Source: Chloroflexota bacterium (GTDB lineage Bacteria; Chloroflexota; UBA11872; UBA12225). Taken from it: a DNA stretch of 64,000 nucleotides. Below the pieces are notes generated by a model that saw nothing but the letters and a program-made list of their open reading frames with translations, was not told the origin of the DNA and ran no database searches. Numbering within the stretch: the stretch's first letter is position 1; each line of letters begins with the position of its first letter. The position numbers and the translations under genes are program-made. Shown one piece after another: positions 8,744-16,998 of this stretch. The stretch lies in NCBI GenBank assembly GCA_030447525.1, contig JAUJOR010000001.1, positions 1 to 64,000 on the forward strand, written 5' to 3'.

Positions 8744-9198
8744 CGCCCGGGAGGACCGTAAGCAGGCTGGCGGTATGAGGGACGCCTGACAAGCCGCCGG
8801 CGCGGAGCCGCCTTTATTGATCATGGCGGCGGACGGACGGCGCGGCGCGTCGAGCACCGGTCCTGCCCCAGGATCGGCCAGCGGGCCGGGAATGGCGCCC
8901 AAGAACAGGGCCCTCGCTTGGTCGCGGTTCAGCGCGCTGAGGTCCAGGCGGTAGGGTTTCTCGGCCGGGTACGGCTTCTCGGCCGCCCGAGGTGTCGCTG
9001 TGGACGGCGTAGATCACCGTGCCGCCGTTCGCTATCACCATCGGCACGCCTGTGGTGGTGCGGGATCAGTTCGGCAGCACAATGTGTATTCTGGACCTGA
9101 CCACAGGGGCACGGGCCGCGAGTGAGGCGTCCCTGTTGTTGGCCAGTGGATGGATGGCTACGCCCGCCACCCCTGGGCTGAAGACATGGCCGCCTTGA
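8744..9198. other. Gap with a decayed minus-strand coding fragment
   Basis: No intact gene. On the minus strand two frames in succession look protein-like: a piece reading VIANGGTVIYAVHSD (about 9000-9045), then, in another frame, LDLSALNRDQARALFLGAIP (about 8880-8945). This is consistent with a frameshifted remnant of an unidentified gene. Confidence 0.3.
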
Positions 9199-9270
9199 GG
9201 AATCGATACGGCGAGCTGTAGACAATGAGGAACCGATGCAGCGATCCGCAGACGATCAGGAGCCGGTCGT
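9199..9270 (+). repeat. 30-bp tandem repeat ending in a ribosome binding site
   Basis: Two and a half imperfect 30-bp units (starts at 9199, 9229 and 9259), each opening with AGGAA/AGGAG. The third unit's AGGAG is correctly spaced (6 bp) before the GTG at 9269, so the repeat supplies the Shine-Dalgarno sequence of the VOC gene. Confidence 0.6.
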
Positions 9271-9706
9271 GAGCACCCAGGGCGTTCAGGGCCTTGACCA
9301 CGTGGTCGTGCCGACGGCGCAGCCGGTGGCGATGATGACGTTCTACCGCGCGCTGGGATTCGAGGTGCCGCCGGAGCACCTGTGGCGCGATGTGCCCAAC
9401 CCGCGCCTGTCCATCGTCTGCGGCGACCAGAAGATCAACCTGCACGCCCCCGACGAGTGGCAAGATCCGGCCTTCACGCTACGCGCCCCGGCGGCGCGCC
9501 CGGGCTGCGGCGACTTCTGCTTCGTCTGGCACGGTGGCCTCGCCGCGCTGCGGGAGGCGCTCCAGCGCGCCGGCGCAGCGGTAGAGGCGGGACCGGTTGA
9601 GCGTACGGGGGGCCGCGACCACGGGCGGGCGACGGGGAGGAGTGTCTACACGCGCGATCCGGACGGTAACCTGCTCGAGTTCATCTCCTACGAGATGCCT
9701 GGGTAG
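9269..9706 (+). CDS. VOC family protein (glyoxalase/bleomycin-resistance fold)
   Basis: 145 residues from the GTG at 9269, chosen because CAGGAG lies six bases upstream; an ATG at 9236 would add 11 residues. The protein begins LDHVVVPTAQP and ends with RDPDGNLLEFISYE, the hallmark first strand and metal-ligand strand of the vicinal oxygen chelate fold. His in LDHVVV and Glu in NLLEFI are the likely metal ligands. Members include fosfomycin-resistance-like thioltransferases and dioxygenases; the substrate is not predictable. Confidence 0.85.
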   Translation: MSTQGVQGLDHVVVPTAQPVAMMTFYRALGFEVPPEHLWRDVPNPRLSIVCGDQKINLHAPDEWQDPAFTLRAPAARPGCGDFCFVWHGGLAALREALQRAGAAVEAGPVERTGGRDHGRATGRSVYTRDPDGNLLEFISYEMPG

Positions 9707-9798
9707 GACGATCGCAACCGTCAGGGAGGCGACGGTGGCGATGGCCATGACTCAGGCGCTTGAGCAGTGCACCGTGGCGCTGGCCGGCGTGCCGGTGG

Positions 9799-10938
9799 TC
9801 AGGCATCCGCGACTGAGCCATCCGAGAAGGTGTGCTGGGAGCGGAAGTCCTCGACGTAGGGGTGCCTGGCGGCCTCGGCCTCGTTCAGCTCCACGCCCAG
9901 GCCAGGGGCGTGGCAGAGCAGGGCGAAGCCGTCTTTGACCTCCCACTTGGTCTGGATTACCTCGTAGCGCCACTGCCCGCCCAGCGGGTGCTCCTGGATG
10001 GTGCAGTTGGGCGTGGTGGCGTCCACGTGGAAGTTGGCGGCGGTGAGCACCTCCGAGGAGGCGCCGTGGAGCGCCACCTCGATGAACTTGGCCTCGGCCA
10101 TAGCGGCGATTTTCTTCGTCTCCAGGATGCCTCCATCGTGCGAGACGTCCGGCTGGATGGTGGAGACGGCGCGCTGCTGGATCAGCGCGTCGAAGCCCCA
10201 CTTGGTGAACAGGCGCTCCCCCGTCGCCAGGGGCACCGGGCTCCGCTCCGCCACCCAGGCCAGGGTGGCGAGGTCCTCCGGCTGGGTGGTCTCTTCCAGC
10301 CACAGCGGGCGGTGCGGCGCTACCTGGCGGGCAAAGTCCACGGCCATGACCGGGGTGGTCAGGCCGTGGGCGTCGATCAGGATGTCCCGGTCCTCTCCCA
10401 GCATATCCCGCATGCGCCCGAACGCGGCGGCCCCCTCCCGCACGTCCCGGCCGGGATGCACAACGTTGTGGCGCACGGCGAAGGGACCGCTCTTGATGGC
10501 GGTGTAGCCCAGATCCAGCAGCTCCTGGATCCGCTTGAGCCCTCCATCAGAGTGCGGCGAGGCGTGCGAGTACAGGCGGATGCGCTCCCGCGCCGCGCCC
10601 CCCAGCAGCTGCCACACCGGCTGCCCCAGATCCTTGCCCTTGATGTCCCACAGCGCCATCTCGATGGCGGAGATGGCGGAGTTGAGGATCGACCCGCCGC
10701 GCCAGCGGGGATAGCGGTACATCGCCTGCCAGAGGTACTCGATGTTCCGCGCGTCCTTGCCGATCAGGAAGCGCTCGTGCTCCCTGATGGCGGCGGCCAC
10801 CGCCTGCGCCTTGCTGGTGATGGTGCCCTCACCCAGCCCCTCGAGCCCCGGCTGGTCGGTGTACACCTTGACGAACACCCAGTTTCCGCCCCGCTCGCTG
10901 ACCGAGACGATGAACGTCTTGAGACCCGTGATCTTCAT
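9799..10938 (-). CDS. Mandelate racemase/muconate lactonizing family enzyme (galactonate dehydratase-like), copy 1
   Basis: 379 residues starting at the ATG at 10938, which has GGAAGGAG well placed upstream; a longer frame to 10974 lacks this. It is an enolase-superfamily TIM barrel that abstracts the alpha-proton of a sugar acid and dehydrates it. Metal ligands are visible in LIDAHG (Asp), WLEETTQPED (Glu) and ATGERLFTKWGF (Glu). A His in VALHGASS is at the position of the general acid/base. GERLFTKWGF is typical of the DgoD group. The second homologue at 14578 suggests two related acid-sugar substrates. Confidence 0.87.
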   Translation of the reverse strand: MKITGLKTFIVSVSERGGNWVFVKVYTDQPGLEGLGEGTITSKAQAVAAAIREHERFLIGKDARNIEYLWQAMYRYPRWRGGSILNSAISAIEMALWDIKGKDLGQPVWQLLGGAARERIRLYSHASPHSDGGLKRIQELLDLGYTAIKSGPFAVRHNVVHPGRDVREGAAAFGRMRDMLGEDRDILIDAHGLTTPVMAVDFARQVAPHRPLWLEETTQPEDLATLAWVAERSPVPLATGERLFTKWGFDALIQQRAVSTIQPDVSHDGGILETKKIAAMAEAKFIEVALHGASSEVLTAANFHVDATTPNCTIQEHPLGGQWRYEVIQTKWEVKDGFALLCHAPGLGVELNEAEAARHPYVEDFRSQHTFSDGSVADA

Positions 10939-11198
10939 GCCCCGCTCCTTCCCACTCCTTGTCTTTCTCCCCACCGCGTGGCGTCCTACGTATGCGCAGA
11001 CAACGCCGCGGACGCTCCCTTTCGATTGCGCTCAGCACGTCAATGCACGAGCGACTGGTCGCTGCGTACACCACTACGCCGGCGAGTGCGCATGCCGCCG
11101 GGGTCGTGTGTCGCCATCGTCGCCATCAAGGCGGCGAGCTGTAACGTGCCGACATGGAGGACGCCACTGGCCCGGCTTGTGATTGCCGCAAGGCGTCA

Positions 11199-12045
11199 CT
11201 ATATTCCCCCTGTGCAGCACCCGTCAGTCTGAGGGGGCGCGACGTGGACCTCGCCGTGCTCCGCGCTGGGATCATCAGGGAGCAGGCGGTAGTTGACCAG
11301 CTTTCCGTTCTCGTCCACCTGGAGGTAGACGTTCTCGCCATCTCCCCAGTCCACCAGCTGCGGGCGGCAACGCCAGCGGGTGACCAGCGGCTCCCAGCGC
11401 CCCCTCCGCAGCACGTGCAGGCGGCGCCCATGTGACACCACGCCAGCTGACCCTTGGCCGGCTGACCCGTTGCCGGCGACAAGGTAGAGCGTGTTGTTGC
11501 CCAGGGCATCTCCACAGACAATGGCGCGGGCAGGCCCGGCGCCGGGGGCGTGCCACGTCCCCACCCCGGGATTGATGTAGCCCCACTTCACCTCGCTGGG
11601 CCCCTGCATGGTGCCGGGGGCGCCGGCCATCAGCCAGAGCGGCCGGCCACCGGCCGCCAGAGGGATGGGGGGCCAAAGGCCGGCTGCGCCGCCGTTCCCA
11701 CGTTCTGGCAGAGGAGCACCTGGCCGGCGGCGTTGCCGACGATGAGGTCGTCTACGCCGTCGCCGTCCGCCGACGGGATGGGCGCAGGACCGGCGAGGCC
11801 GTAGACCTCCAGCGGGGTGCCGCCCTGGTGGCAGAGTGCTATGGGCGCGGCGAACGCGGGCTGCAGGCCGGCGTGCAGGTCGCCTACGGAAGTCGTGCGC
11901 CTCAGGTTGAGCGCCTCGCCCGCGCCGACAAGCGGCACGGGGCGTTCGGACGGGCTTTCCGGCGCCGGCCTGGGCTCGGAGTGCAGCGTGCAGCTGGCGG
12001 TGATCTCTCCCAGTTGCCCTGCCCCGCCGGCCCCGGTGCGCCACG
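11199..12045 (-). pseudogene. FG-GAP/VCBS-repeat protein, frameshifted
   Basis: Minus-strand coding similarity is split between frames. The upstream part (to about 11660) contains SADGDGVDDLIVGNAAGQV, a calcium-binding FG-GAP repeat motif of beta-propeller proteins. The rest (11660-11199) continues with KWGYINPGVGTW and GDALGNNTLYLVAGNG in another frame. The switch falls on a run of six G near 11667-11672, a typical indel site. Upstream the frame meets a stop near 12050, so the N-terminus is also unclear. It is either a real pseudogene or a homopolymer sequencing error. Confidence 0.6.
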
Positions 12046-12137
12046 TCCGTCACCCGGCCGGCCTGGTGGTTTGGAGCCTCAGGTCTGGGGTTCTCCCCCT
12101 GAGGCGATCGCCGGATCAGAAACATCAGTCGAAGACG

Positions 12138-13382
12138 TCAGTACGACTGGCGGTAGATGGCCAGGACGGCCTCACGCGTCGGGCGGCGGGGGTTGTTGTC
12201 GATCAGGCGGGCAGCGGAGAGGGTGCCGTCGACGAAGCCGGGGAGGGCGTCCTCTGGGACGCCGGCGTCACGCAGGCCGGCCGGGAGCCCGGCGTCGCGG
12301 GAGAGGGCCCGCACGGCGTGGGCGGCGCGAGCGGCGGCCTCGCGCGGGGCCAGGCCGGTGATGGGCTCGCCGAGGGCGGCCGCCAGGCGGGCAGCCTTGG
12401 GGAGGTCGGCGGTCATGTTGTACTCCAGCACCGCCGGGAGGAGCAGGGCGTTGGCCATGCCGTGGGGGACGTGGCAGGCGCTCCCCAGGGGGTAGGCCAT
12501 GGCGTGGCAGAGGCCGGTGCCGGCGTTGGTGATGGCGATGCCGGCGAAAAAGCTGCCCAGCATCTGGCCGTAGCGGGCAACCCGATCCTCCCCGCGGGCG
12601 ACGGCGGCGCGCAGGTTGGCCCCGATGAGACGGGTGGCCTCCAGGGCGTAGAGATCGGTGTGGGGCGTGGCCTTCACCGCGACGTAACTCTCCATGGCGT
12701 GGGTCAGGGCGTCCAGGCCGGAGGCCGCTGTGACGCCGGGGGGCAGGCTGAGGGTCAGGTCCGGGTCGACGATGGCGACGCTGGCCATCAGGCGGTGGCT
12801 GACGATGCCGGCCTTGAGGCGCCGCTCGGCGTCGTCGAAGATGGCGTTCGGCGTCACCTCGCTCCCGGTGCCGGCCGTGGTCGGGATGAGGATCATGGGC
12901 AGGCCCGTGGCCGGGACGAGCTCGACGCCGAAGTACTGCTGCAAGGGGCCGGGGTTGGCGGTACGCAGGGAGACCCCCTTCGCCGTGTCCAGGGCGCTCC
13001 CCCCGCCGACGCCCACCAGGAGGTCGTACGGCGCGCCATCCGGGGCCCCCCGGCGGGCGGCGTCGAAAGCCCGCTCCACGCTGGCGACCGATGGCTCTGG
13101 CTCCACGGCGTCGTAGAGGCCGCTGGCGATGCCCGCCCCCTCCAGGAGTTCCCGCACCCGCCCGGCCACGCCCGCCCTGGCCACCCCAGGGTCGGAGAGC
13201 ACCAGGGCCCGCCGCGCCCCGAGGCGCCGCGCCTCGTCCGCGACCCGCTCGACGGCCCCGGCCCCGAAGTGCTGCGTTGCCGGCACTCGGAAGGGGAAAG
13301 GGGTGTGGGGGATCCGCTCTGGCACCTGCATCGGTATTCCCGCCGCCCCTGTCGCGCCCGCTATCCCTGTTCCGGTCATCAC
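12138..13382 (-). CDS. Iron-containing alcohol dehydrogenase
   Basis: 414 residues. NAD-binding GGGSALDTAK (about residue 126) and PTTAGTGSEVTP (about 167) are diagnostic of group III Fe-ADH, and the metal ligands sit in DALTHAMESYV, CHAMAYPLG and CHVPHGMANA. The family reduces aldehydes or oxidises alcohols with NAD(P); in a sugar-acid cluster a lactaldehyde- or maleylacetate-reductase-like role is possible. The first 25 residues are Gly/Ala-rich, and an ATG at 13328 (MQVPERIP) could be the true start. Confidence 0.9.
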   Translation of the reverse strand: MMTGTGIAGATGAAGIPMQVPERIPHTPFPFRVPATQHFGAGAVERVADEARRLGARRALVLSDPGVARAGVAGRVRELLEGAGIASGLYDAVEPEPSVASVERAFDAARRGAPDGAPYDLLVGVGGGSALDTAKGVSLRTANPGPLQQYFGVELVPATGLPMILIPTTAGTGSEVTPNAIFDDAERRLKAGIVSHRLMASVAIVDPDLTLSLPPGVTAASGLDALTHAMESYVAVKATPHTDLYALEATRLIGANLRAAVARGEDRVARYGQMLGSFFAGIAITNAGTGLCHAMAYPLGSACHVPHGMANALLLPAVLEYNMTADLPKAARLAAALGEPITGLAPREAAARAAHAVRALSRDAGLPAGLRDAGVPEDALPGFVDGTLSAARLIDNNPRRPTREAVLAIYRQSY

Positions 13383-13521
13383 CTTGACTCCCCTTGCCCC
13401 CTCGCCGCATGGGTGGCCACGTTATTGCAGCCGGTCCGCTCAGTCTTAGAGATGGCCCGTAGCGCCGGGCGTGACCCCCGGGGCGCCCGGGCCTGTATTG
13501 TAAGCCGCCAGAGGAGGCATT

Positions 13522-14562
13522 GTGCCCCGACTTGCCGACCCTTTCGCCGCCGCCGGGCAGTGGCTGCGGGGGAATCTCCACGTCCATACCACCAACTCCG
13601 ATGGGGCGATGTCCCCGGAGAAGCTGGTGGCCCACTACGATCATGCCGGCTGGGACTTTCTGGCCTTGACCGACCACTGGCGGGTCTCGGACGTCCCCGA
13701 CCAGGATGCCTTTCCGCACCTCACGGTGATCCCCGGCATAGAGGTGAACACCGGTCCTCGCTCTACGGAAGTGGGGACGAACTACCACATCGTCGGGCTC
13801 AACATGGCGGAAGCCATCCCCCGCCGGGAGGGGCTGACCGGGACGGCGGGGGCGCAGTGGCTGATCGACGCCATCCGCGAGCAGGGCGGCGAGGCCGTCA
13901 TCGCCCACCCCTACTGGAGCGGTCTGACCCTGCGGGACGTGGAGGGGCTGCGAGGTCACCTGGCCCTGGAGGTGTACAACGCCGACACGGAGGTGCACAT
14001 CGGCAGGGGGAACAGCCAGGCCCTGTGGGACGATCTCCTCAGCCACGGCATCCCCACGCTGGCCGTGGCCGTGGACGACAGCCACCGGCCGGGTCAGGAT
14101 AGCCTGCGGGCCTGGACGGTGGTGCGGGCCCTGGACCGCACGGCGCCCTCAATCTTGGGGGCCTTGCGCGCCGGCCACTTCTATGCCTCCTGCGGTCCCG
14201 AGATCCACGACGTGCGCTGGGAGCCGGCTCGCCGGGAACCGGCTTCCGGCGAGCGCGAAGACGAGCCGGTGGGGGGGACGGTGACGGTGCGCTGCAGCCC
14301 GGCGCGATCGATCACCCTGGTGGCCGACGCCACCAGGGGCGGGCGCCTGAACGCCGGGACGTTCGGCATGGCCCTGCGCGCCCGGCGCCGGCGGACGGCC
14401 GGGGCGGGGCACGGCCCGGAGGGGGCGCTGGACGGGGAGCTCCTCACCGGGGGGGAGTTCACCCTTACGGGGCAGGAGCGCTACGCTCGCGTCCAGGTGG
14501 AGGACGACCGAGGTCGCTGCGCCTGGACCGGTCCCTTGTTCGTGCGGGCCGCGGGAGTGTAG
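13522..14562 (+). CDS. PHP-domain metal-dependent hydrolase
   Basis: 346 residues, GTG start after AGAGGAGGCATT. It begins GNLHVHTTNSDGAMSP, the first PHP motif (HxH), followed by ALTDHW (DH), GIEVNT and AHPYW, and a final DDSH. These give the His/Asp/Glu set for a trinuclear metal site of the phosphoesterase fold. It resembles stand-alone CehA/McbA-type hydrolases more than polymerase-associated PHP. It lies 15 bp before the second enolase-superfamily enzyme, so the two are probably co-transcribed. Confidence 0.85.
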   Translation: MPRLADPFAAAGQWLRGNLHVHTTNSDGAMSPEKLVAHYDHAGWDFLALTDHWRVSDVPDQDAFPHLTVIPGIEVNTGPRSTEVGTNYHIVGLNMAEAIPRREGLTGTAGAQWLIDAIREQGGEAVIAHPYWSGLTLRDVEGLRGHLALEVYNADTEVHIGRGNSQALWDDLLSHGIPTLAVAVDDSHRPGQDSLRAWTVVRALDRTAPSILGALRAGHFYASCGPEIHDVRWEPARREPASGEREDEPVGGTVTVRCSPARSITLVADATRGGRLNAGTFGMALRARRRRTAGAGHGPEGALDGELLTGGEFTLTGQERYARVQVEDDRGRCAWTGPLFVRAAGV

Positions 14563-14577
14563 TTCTATAGTCACACC

Positions 14578-15777
14578 ATGCAAGATCCATTAATCAAGCC
14601 CTTGACGACGCCGTCGGAAGAGGACGGGCGCTTTACCCCCAAGCAGGACCGGATCAAGAAGATCGAGACCTTTCTCGTCGCCCCCCGCTGGCTGTTCCTC
14701 AAGATGCACACCGAGGAGGGGATCGTCGGGTTGGGGGAGCCGATCCTGGAGGGCCGGGCGCTGACCTGCCAGGTGGCGGTCAAGGAGCTGGAGCCCTGGC
14801 TGATCGGGGAGGACCCCACGCGCGTGGTGCACCTCTGGCAGTCGATGTACAAGCATTCCTTTTACCGCGGTGGGGAGATCCTCACCAGCGCCCTGTCCGG
14901 GATCGAGCAGGCCCTGTGGGATTGCTACGGCAAGCTCGTCGGCTTGCCGGTCTACCGGCTCCTGGGCGGGCCAACGCGCGAGCGCATCCGGGTGTACGGG
15001 ACGGCCGGCGGGCGTGATCCGGAGAGCGCCGCCCAGAGCGTGCGCCAGGCCGTGGCTCAAGGCTTCAACGCCATCAAGACCGGTATCGGGGCCGGGCGCC
15101 GCGGGCGGCTGATCGAGACAGCGGGCTTTACGGAGCGGGCGGTGGAGATCTTCGCCGCCATGCGCCAGGCCGGGGGGCCGGAGGTGGACATCGCCATCGA
15201 CTTCCATGGCGCTGTGCCCCCGCAGACGGCCAAGCGCCTGGTCAAGGCCCTGGAGCCCTACCACCCCTTCTTTATCGAGGAGCCGGTACAGTGCCAGAAC
15301 GTGGACGTCCTGGCCGACATCACCCATTCCACCTCGGTACCTATTGCCACCGGTGAGCGCCTGTTCACCAAGTGGGGCTTCCGAGACGTGCTGGAGAAGC
15401 GGGCCGCCTCTATCCTGCAGCCGGACCTGTCGCACGCCGGGGGGATCATGGAGACGCGCCTGATCGCCGGCATGGCCGAGGCGTACTACGCCGGCATCGC
15501 CCCGCACTGCCCCCTGGGGCCTATCTCCTTCGCCGCCTGTCTGCAGCTGGACGCCGCCATTCCCAACTTCCTGTGCCAGGAGGGCGGGCGTCATACCACC
15601 CCCCACATGGATGGCTACCTCAAGGTGCCCTTCCGAAACGAGGCCGGCTACGTCCCGCTGCCAACCGGTGCAGGGCTGGGCGTGGAGCTGGACGAGCAGG
15701 CCCTGGCGGACAAGATCGGGCACGACTGGCAGAACCCCAAGGCCTACGCCGAGGACGGAGCGGCCATCGACTGGTAG
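14578..15777 (+). CDS. Mandelate racemase/enolase-superfamily sugar-acid dehydratase (DgoD-like), copy 2
   Basis: 399 residues. The catalytic ligands are clear: IDFHG (Asp, and His as base), FFIEEPVQ (Glu), ATGERLFTKWGF (Glu) and APHCPLGP (His). This is the D-galactonate dehydratase arrangement, with loss of water giving a 2-keto-3-deoxy sugar acid. The N-terminal 25 residues precede the usual family start. Homologous to the enzyme at 9799-10938 but clearly diverged. The TAG stop is part of a sequence matching an IS-type terminal repeat found at 4757. Confidence 0.9.
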   Translation: MQDPLIKPLTTPSEEDGRFTPKQDRIKKIETFLVAPRWLFLKMHTEEGIVGLGEPILEGRALTCQVAVKELEPWLIGEDPTRVVHLWQSMYKHSFYRGGEILTSALSGIEQALWDCYGKLVGLPVYRLLGGPTRERIRVYGTAGGRDPESAAQSVRQAVAQGFNAIKTGIGAGRRGRLIETAGFTERAVEIFAAMRQAGGPEVDIAIDFHGAVPPQTAKRLVKALEPYHPFFIEEPVQCQNVDVLADITHSTSVPIATGERLFTKWGFRDVLEKRAASILQPDLSHAGGIMETRLIAGMAEAYYAGIAPHCPLGPISFAACLQLDAAIPNFLCQEGGRHTTPHMDGYLKVPFRNEAGYVPLPTGAGLGVELDEQALADKIGHDWQNPKAYAEDGAAIDW

Positions 15778-15796
15778 CCTGGATTCTTCATCCACC
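15774..15796. repeat. Solo IS-end related to the MITE at 4757
   Basis: TAGCCTGGATTCTTCATC, overlapping the stop codon of the preceding gene, matches the left end of the element at 4757 (TAGCCTGGATTATTCATA) closely. No partner end is seen in the following 190 bp, so it is a solo remnant or one-ended insertion. Confidence 0.45.
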
Positions 15797-15968
15797 GAAC
15801 CGCCACACTCCCTCTCCCGCTGGGAGCGGGCTGGAATGAGGGTCGAACGGCCCAAGGAGCGCTGCGCCCCGCCCGGGGGAGAGGGCTGGCCCCAGGCGGG
15901 TGGCCATAAGGCGCCCGGCGACCCAGGTGCGACCCGGGGCCGGGCGGCCCCTGGCCGGCAGTGGGGCG

Positions 15969-16895
15969 CTAGCCCCGGCCGGGGAAGGTCAGCTCGGCGA
16001 CGGCGGATTTATCCAGCTCCCCTTTGCCGGCGGCGACGAGGCGGTCGAACTGCCCCTTGGTCGCCTCGGCCAGGGGGAGACGTAGACCCGCCTGGCGCGC
16101 CAGGGCCAGGGCGATTCCCGAGTCCTTCGCCGCATGGGCGGCGGAAAAGTAGACGCTGTGCTCGCGGTGCTGCATGTCCTCGCCGTCGGTCTCCAGGACG
16201 CGGGAGGCGGCCCCGGTCTGGGAGAAGACCTCGCGCAGCATGGTCAGGTCGAGCCCCAGGGCGTCGCCTAGCCCTAGCCCTTCCGCCAGGCCGGCCGTGT
16301 TGATGTTCATGACCATGTTGACCAGGGCCTTCACCGTGGCCGCCTGGCCGGCGGGACCGACGTAGCGGAGGGCGCTGCTCATCCCCTCCAGGATTGGCCT
16401 GGCTCGCTCGAAGGCCGCCGGCTTACCGGCGCACATGAGGTAGAGCGTCCCCTGGCGCGCCTGCGGGATGCTGCTGGCCATGCAGGCTTCCAACGTCTGC
16501 GCCCCCGCCCCGGCGGCCAGGCGCTCGACCTCCACGTGTACCTCCGGGCTGACGGTGGCGCAGTTGATGAACAGCCGTCCCTGGGCCCCCCTGAGCAGGC
16601 CGGCGTCTCCCTGGGGATCGAAGATCTGGCGCATGGCCGCGTCGTCGCTGACCACGGTGAGGACGTACTGCGCCCGCTCGGTCACGGCGGCCGGGGTCTC
16701 CACCGCGGTGGCGCCGATCTCCCCGGCCAGGTCACGTGCGGCCTGGCCGTCCATGTCCTGCACGGCCAGCACGGGGAAGCCGATCTCCTTGACGCGCCGG
16801 GCGATGGCTGCCCCCATCCGGCCCACGCCGACGACGCCGATGGTGTAGGCCGAGCGATCCTCCGATGATTCCCGTTGTCCTGCCGGCGTGCCCAT
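15969..16895 (-). CDS. NAD(P)-dependent beta-hydroxyacid dehydrogenase (3-hydroxyisobutyrate / tartronate-semialdehyde reductase type)
   Basis: 308 residues from the ATG at 16895, which follows GGAGGTGGGGC; the open frame extends further but without a site. It has the Rossmann motif GVVGVGRMG (about residues 19-27), the substrate-binding block FINCATVSPE and the catalytic-lysine helix TVKALVNMVMN. Family members reduce tartronate semialdehyde to glycerate or oxidise 3-hydroxyisobutyrate. Beside sugar-acid dehydratases the first role is attractive but unproved. Divergent from the S1-domain gene. Confidence 0.87.
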   Translation of the reverse strand: MGTPAGQRESSEDRSAYTIGVVGVGRMGAAIARRVKEIGFPVLAVQDMDGQAARDLAGEIGATAVETPAAVTERAQYVLTVVSDDAAMRQIFDPQGDAGLLRGAQGRLFINCATVSPEVHVEVERLAAGAGAQTLEACMASSIPQARQGTLYLMCAGKPAAFERARPILEGMSSALRYVGPAGQAATVKALVNMVMNINTAGLAEGLGLGDALGLDLTMLREVFSQTGAASRVLETDGEDMQHREHSVYFSAAHAAKDSGIALALARQAGLRLPLAEATKGQFDRLVAAGKGELDKSAVAELTFPGRG

Positions 16896-16998
16896 GCCCC
16901 ACCTCCGTCTGTCGCGTTGTGTCCCGGCGCGGATTATAGACCCGCCGGGGGGCGGGGCCGCACACAGTAGAATTAGAGGGAGAGAGGTACGATGGAGC

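Noticed and set aside
12268..14085. Minus-strand open frame (605 codons) overlapping the Fe-ADH in another frame
   Set aside because: Arg/Gly/Pro-rich shadow; the Fe-ADH motifs are all in the 12138-13382 frame.
11817..14102. Long plus-strand open frame (761 codons)
   Set aside because: It lies antisense to the Fe-alcohol dehydrogenase and runs into the PHP gene; composition is Gly/Arg/His-rich as expected for the complement of a GC-rich gene.
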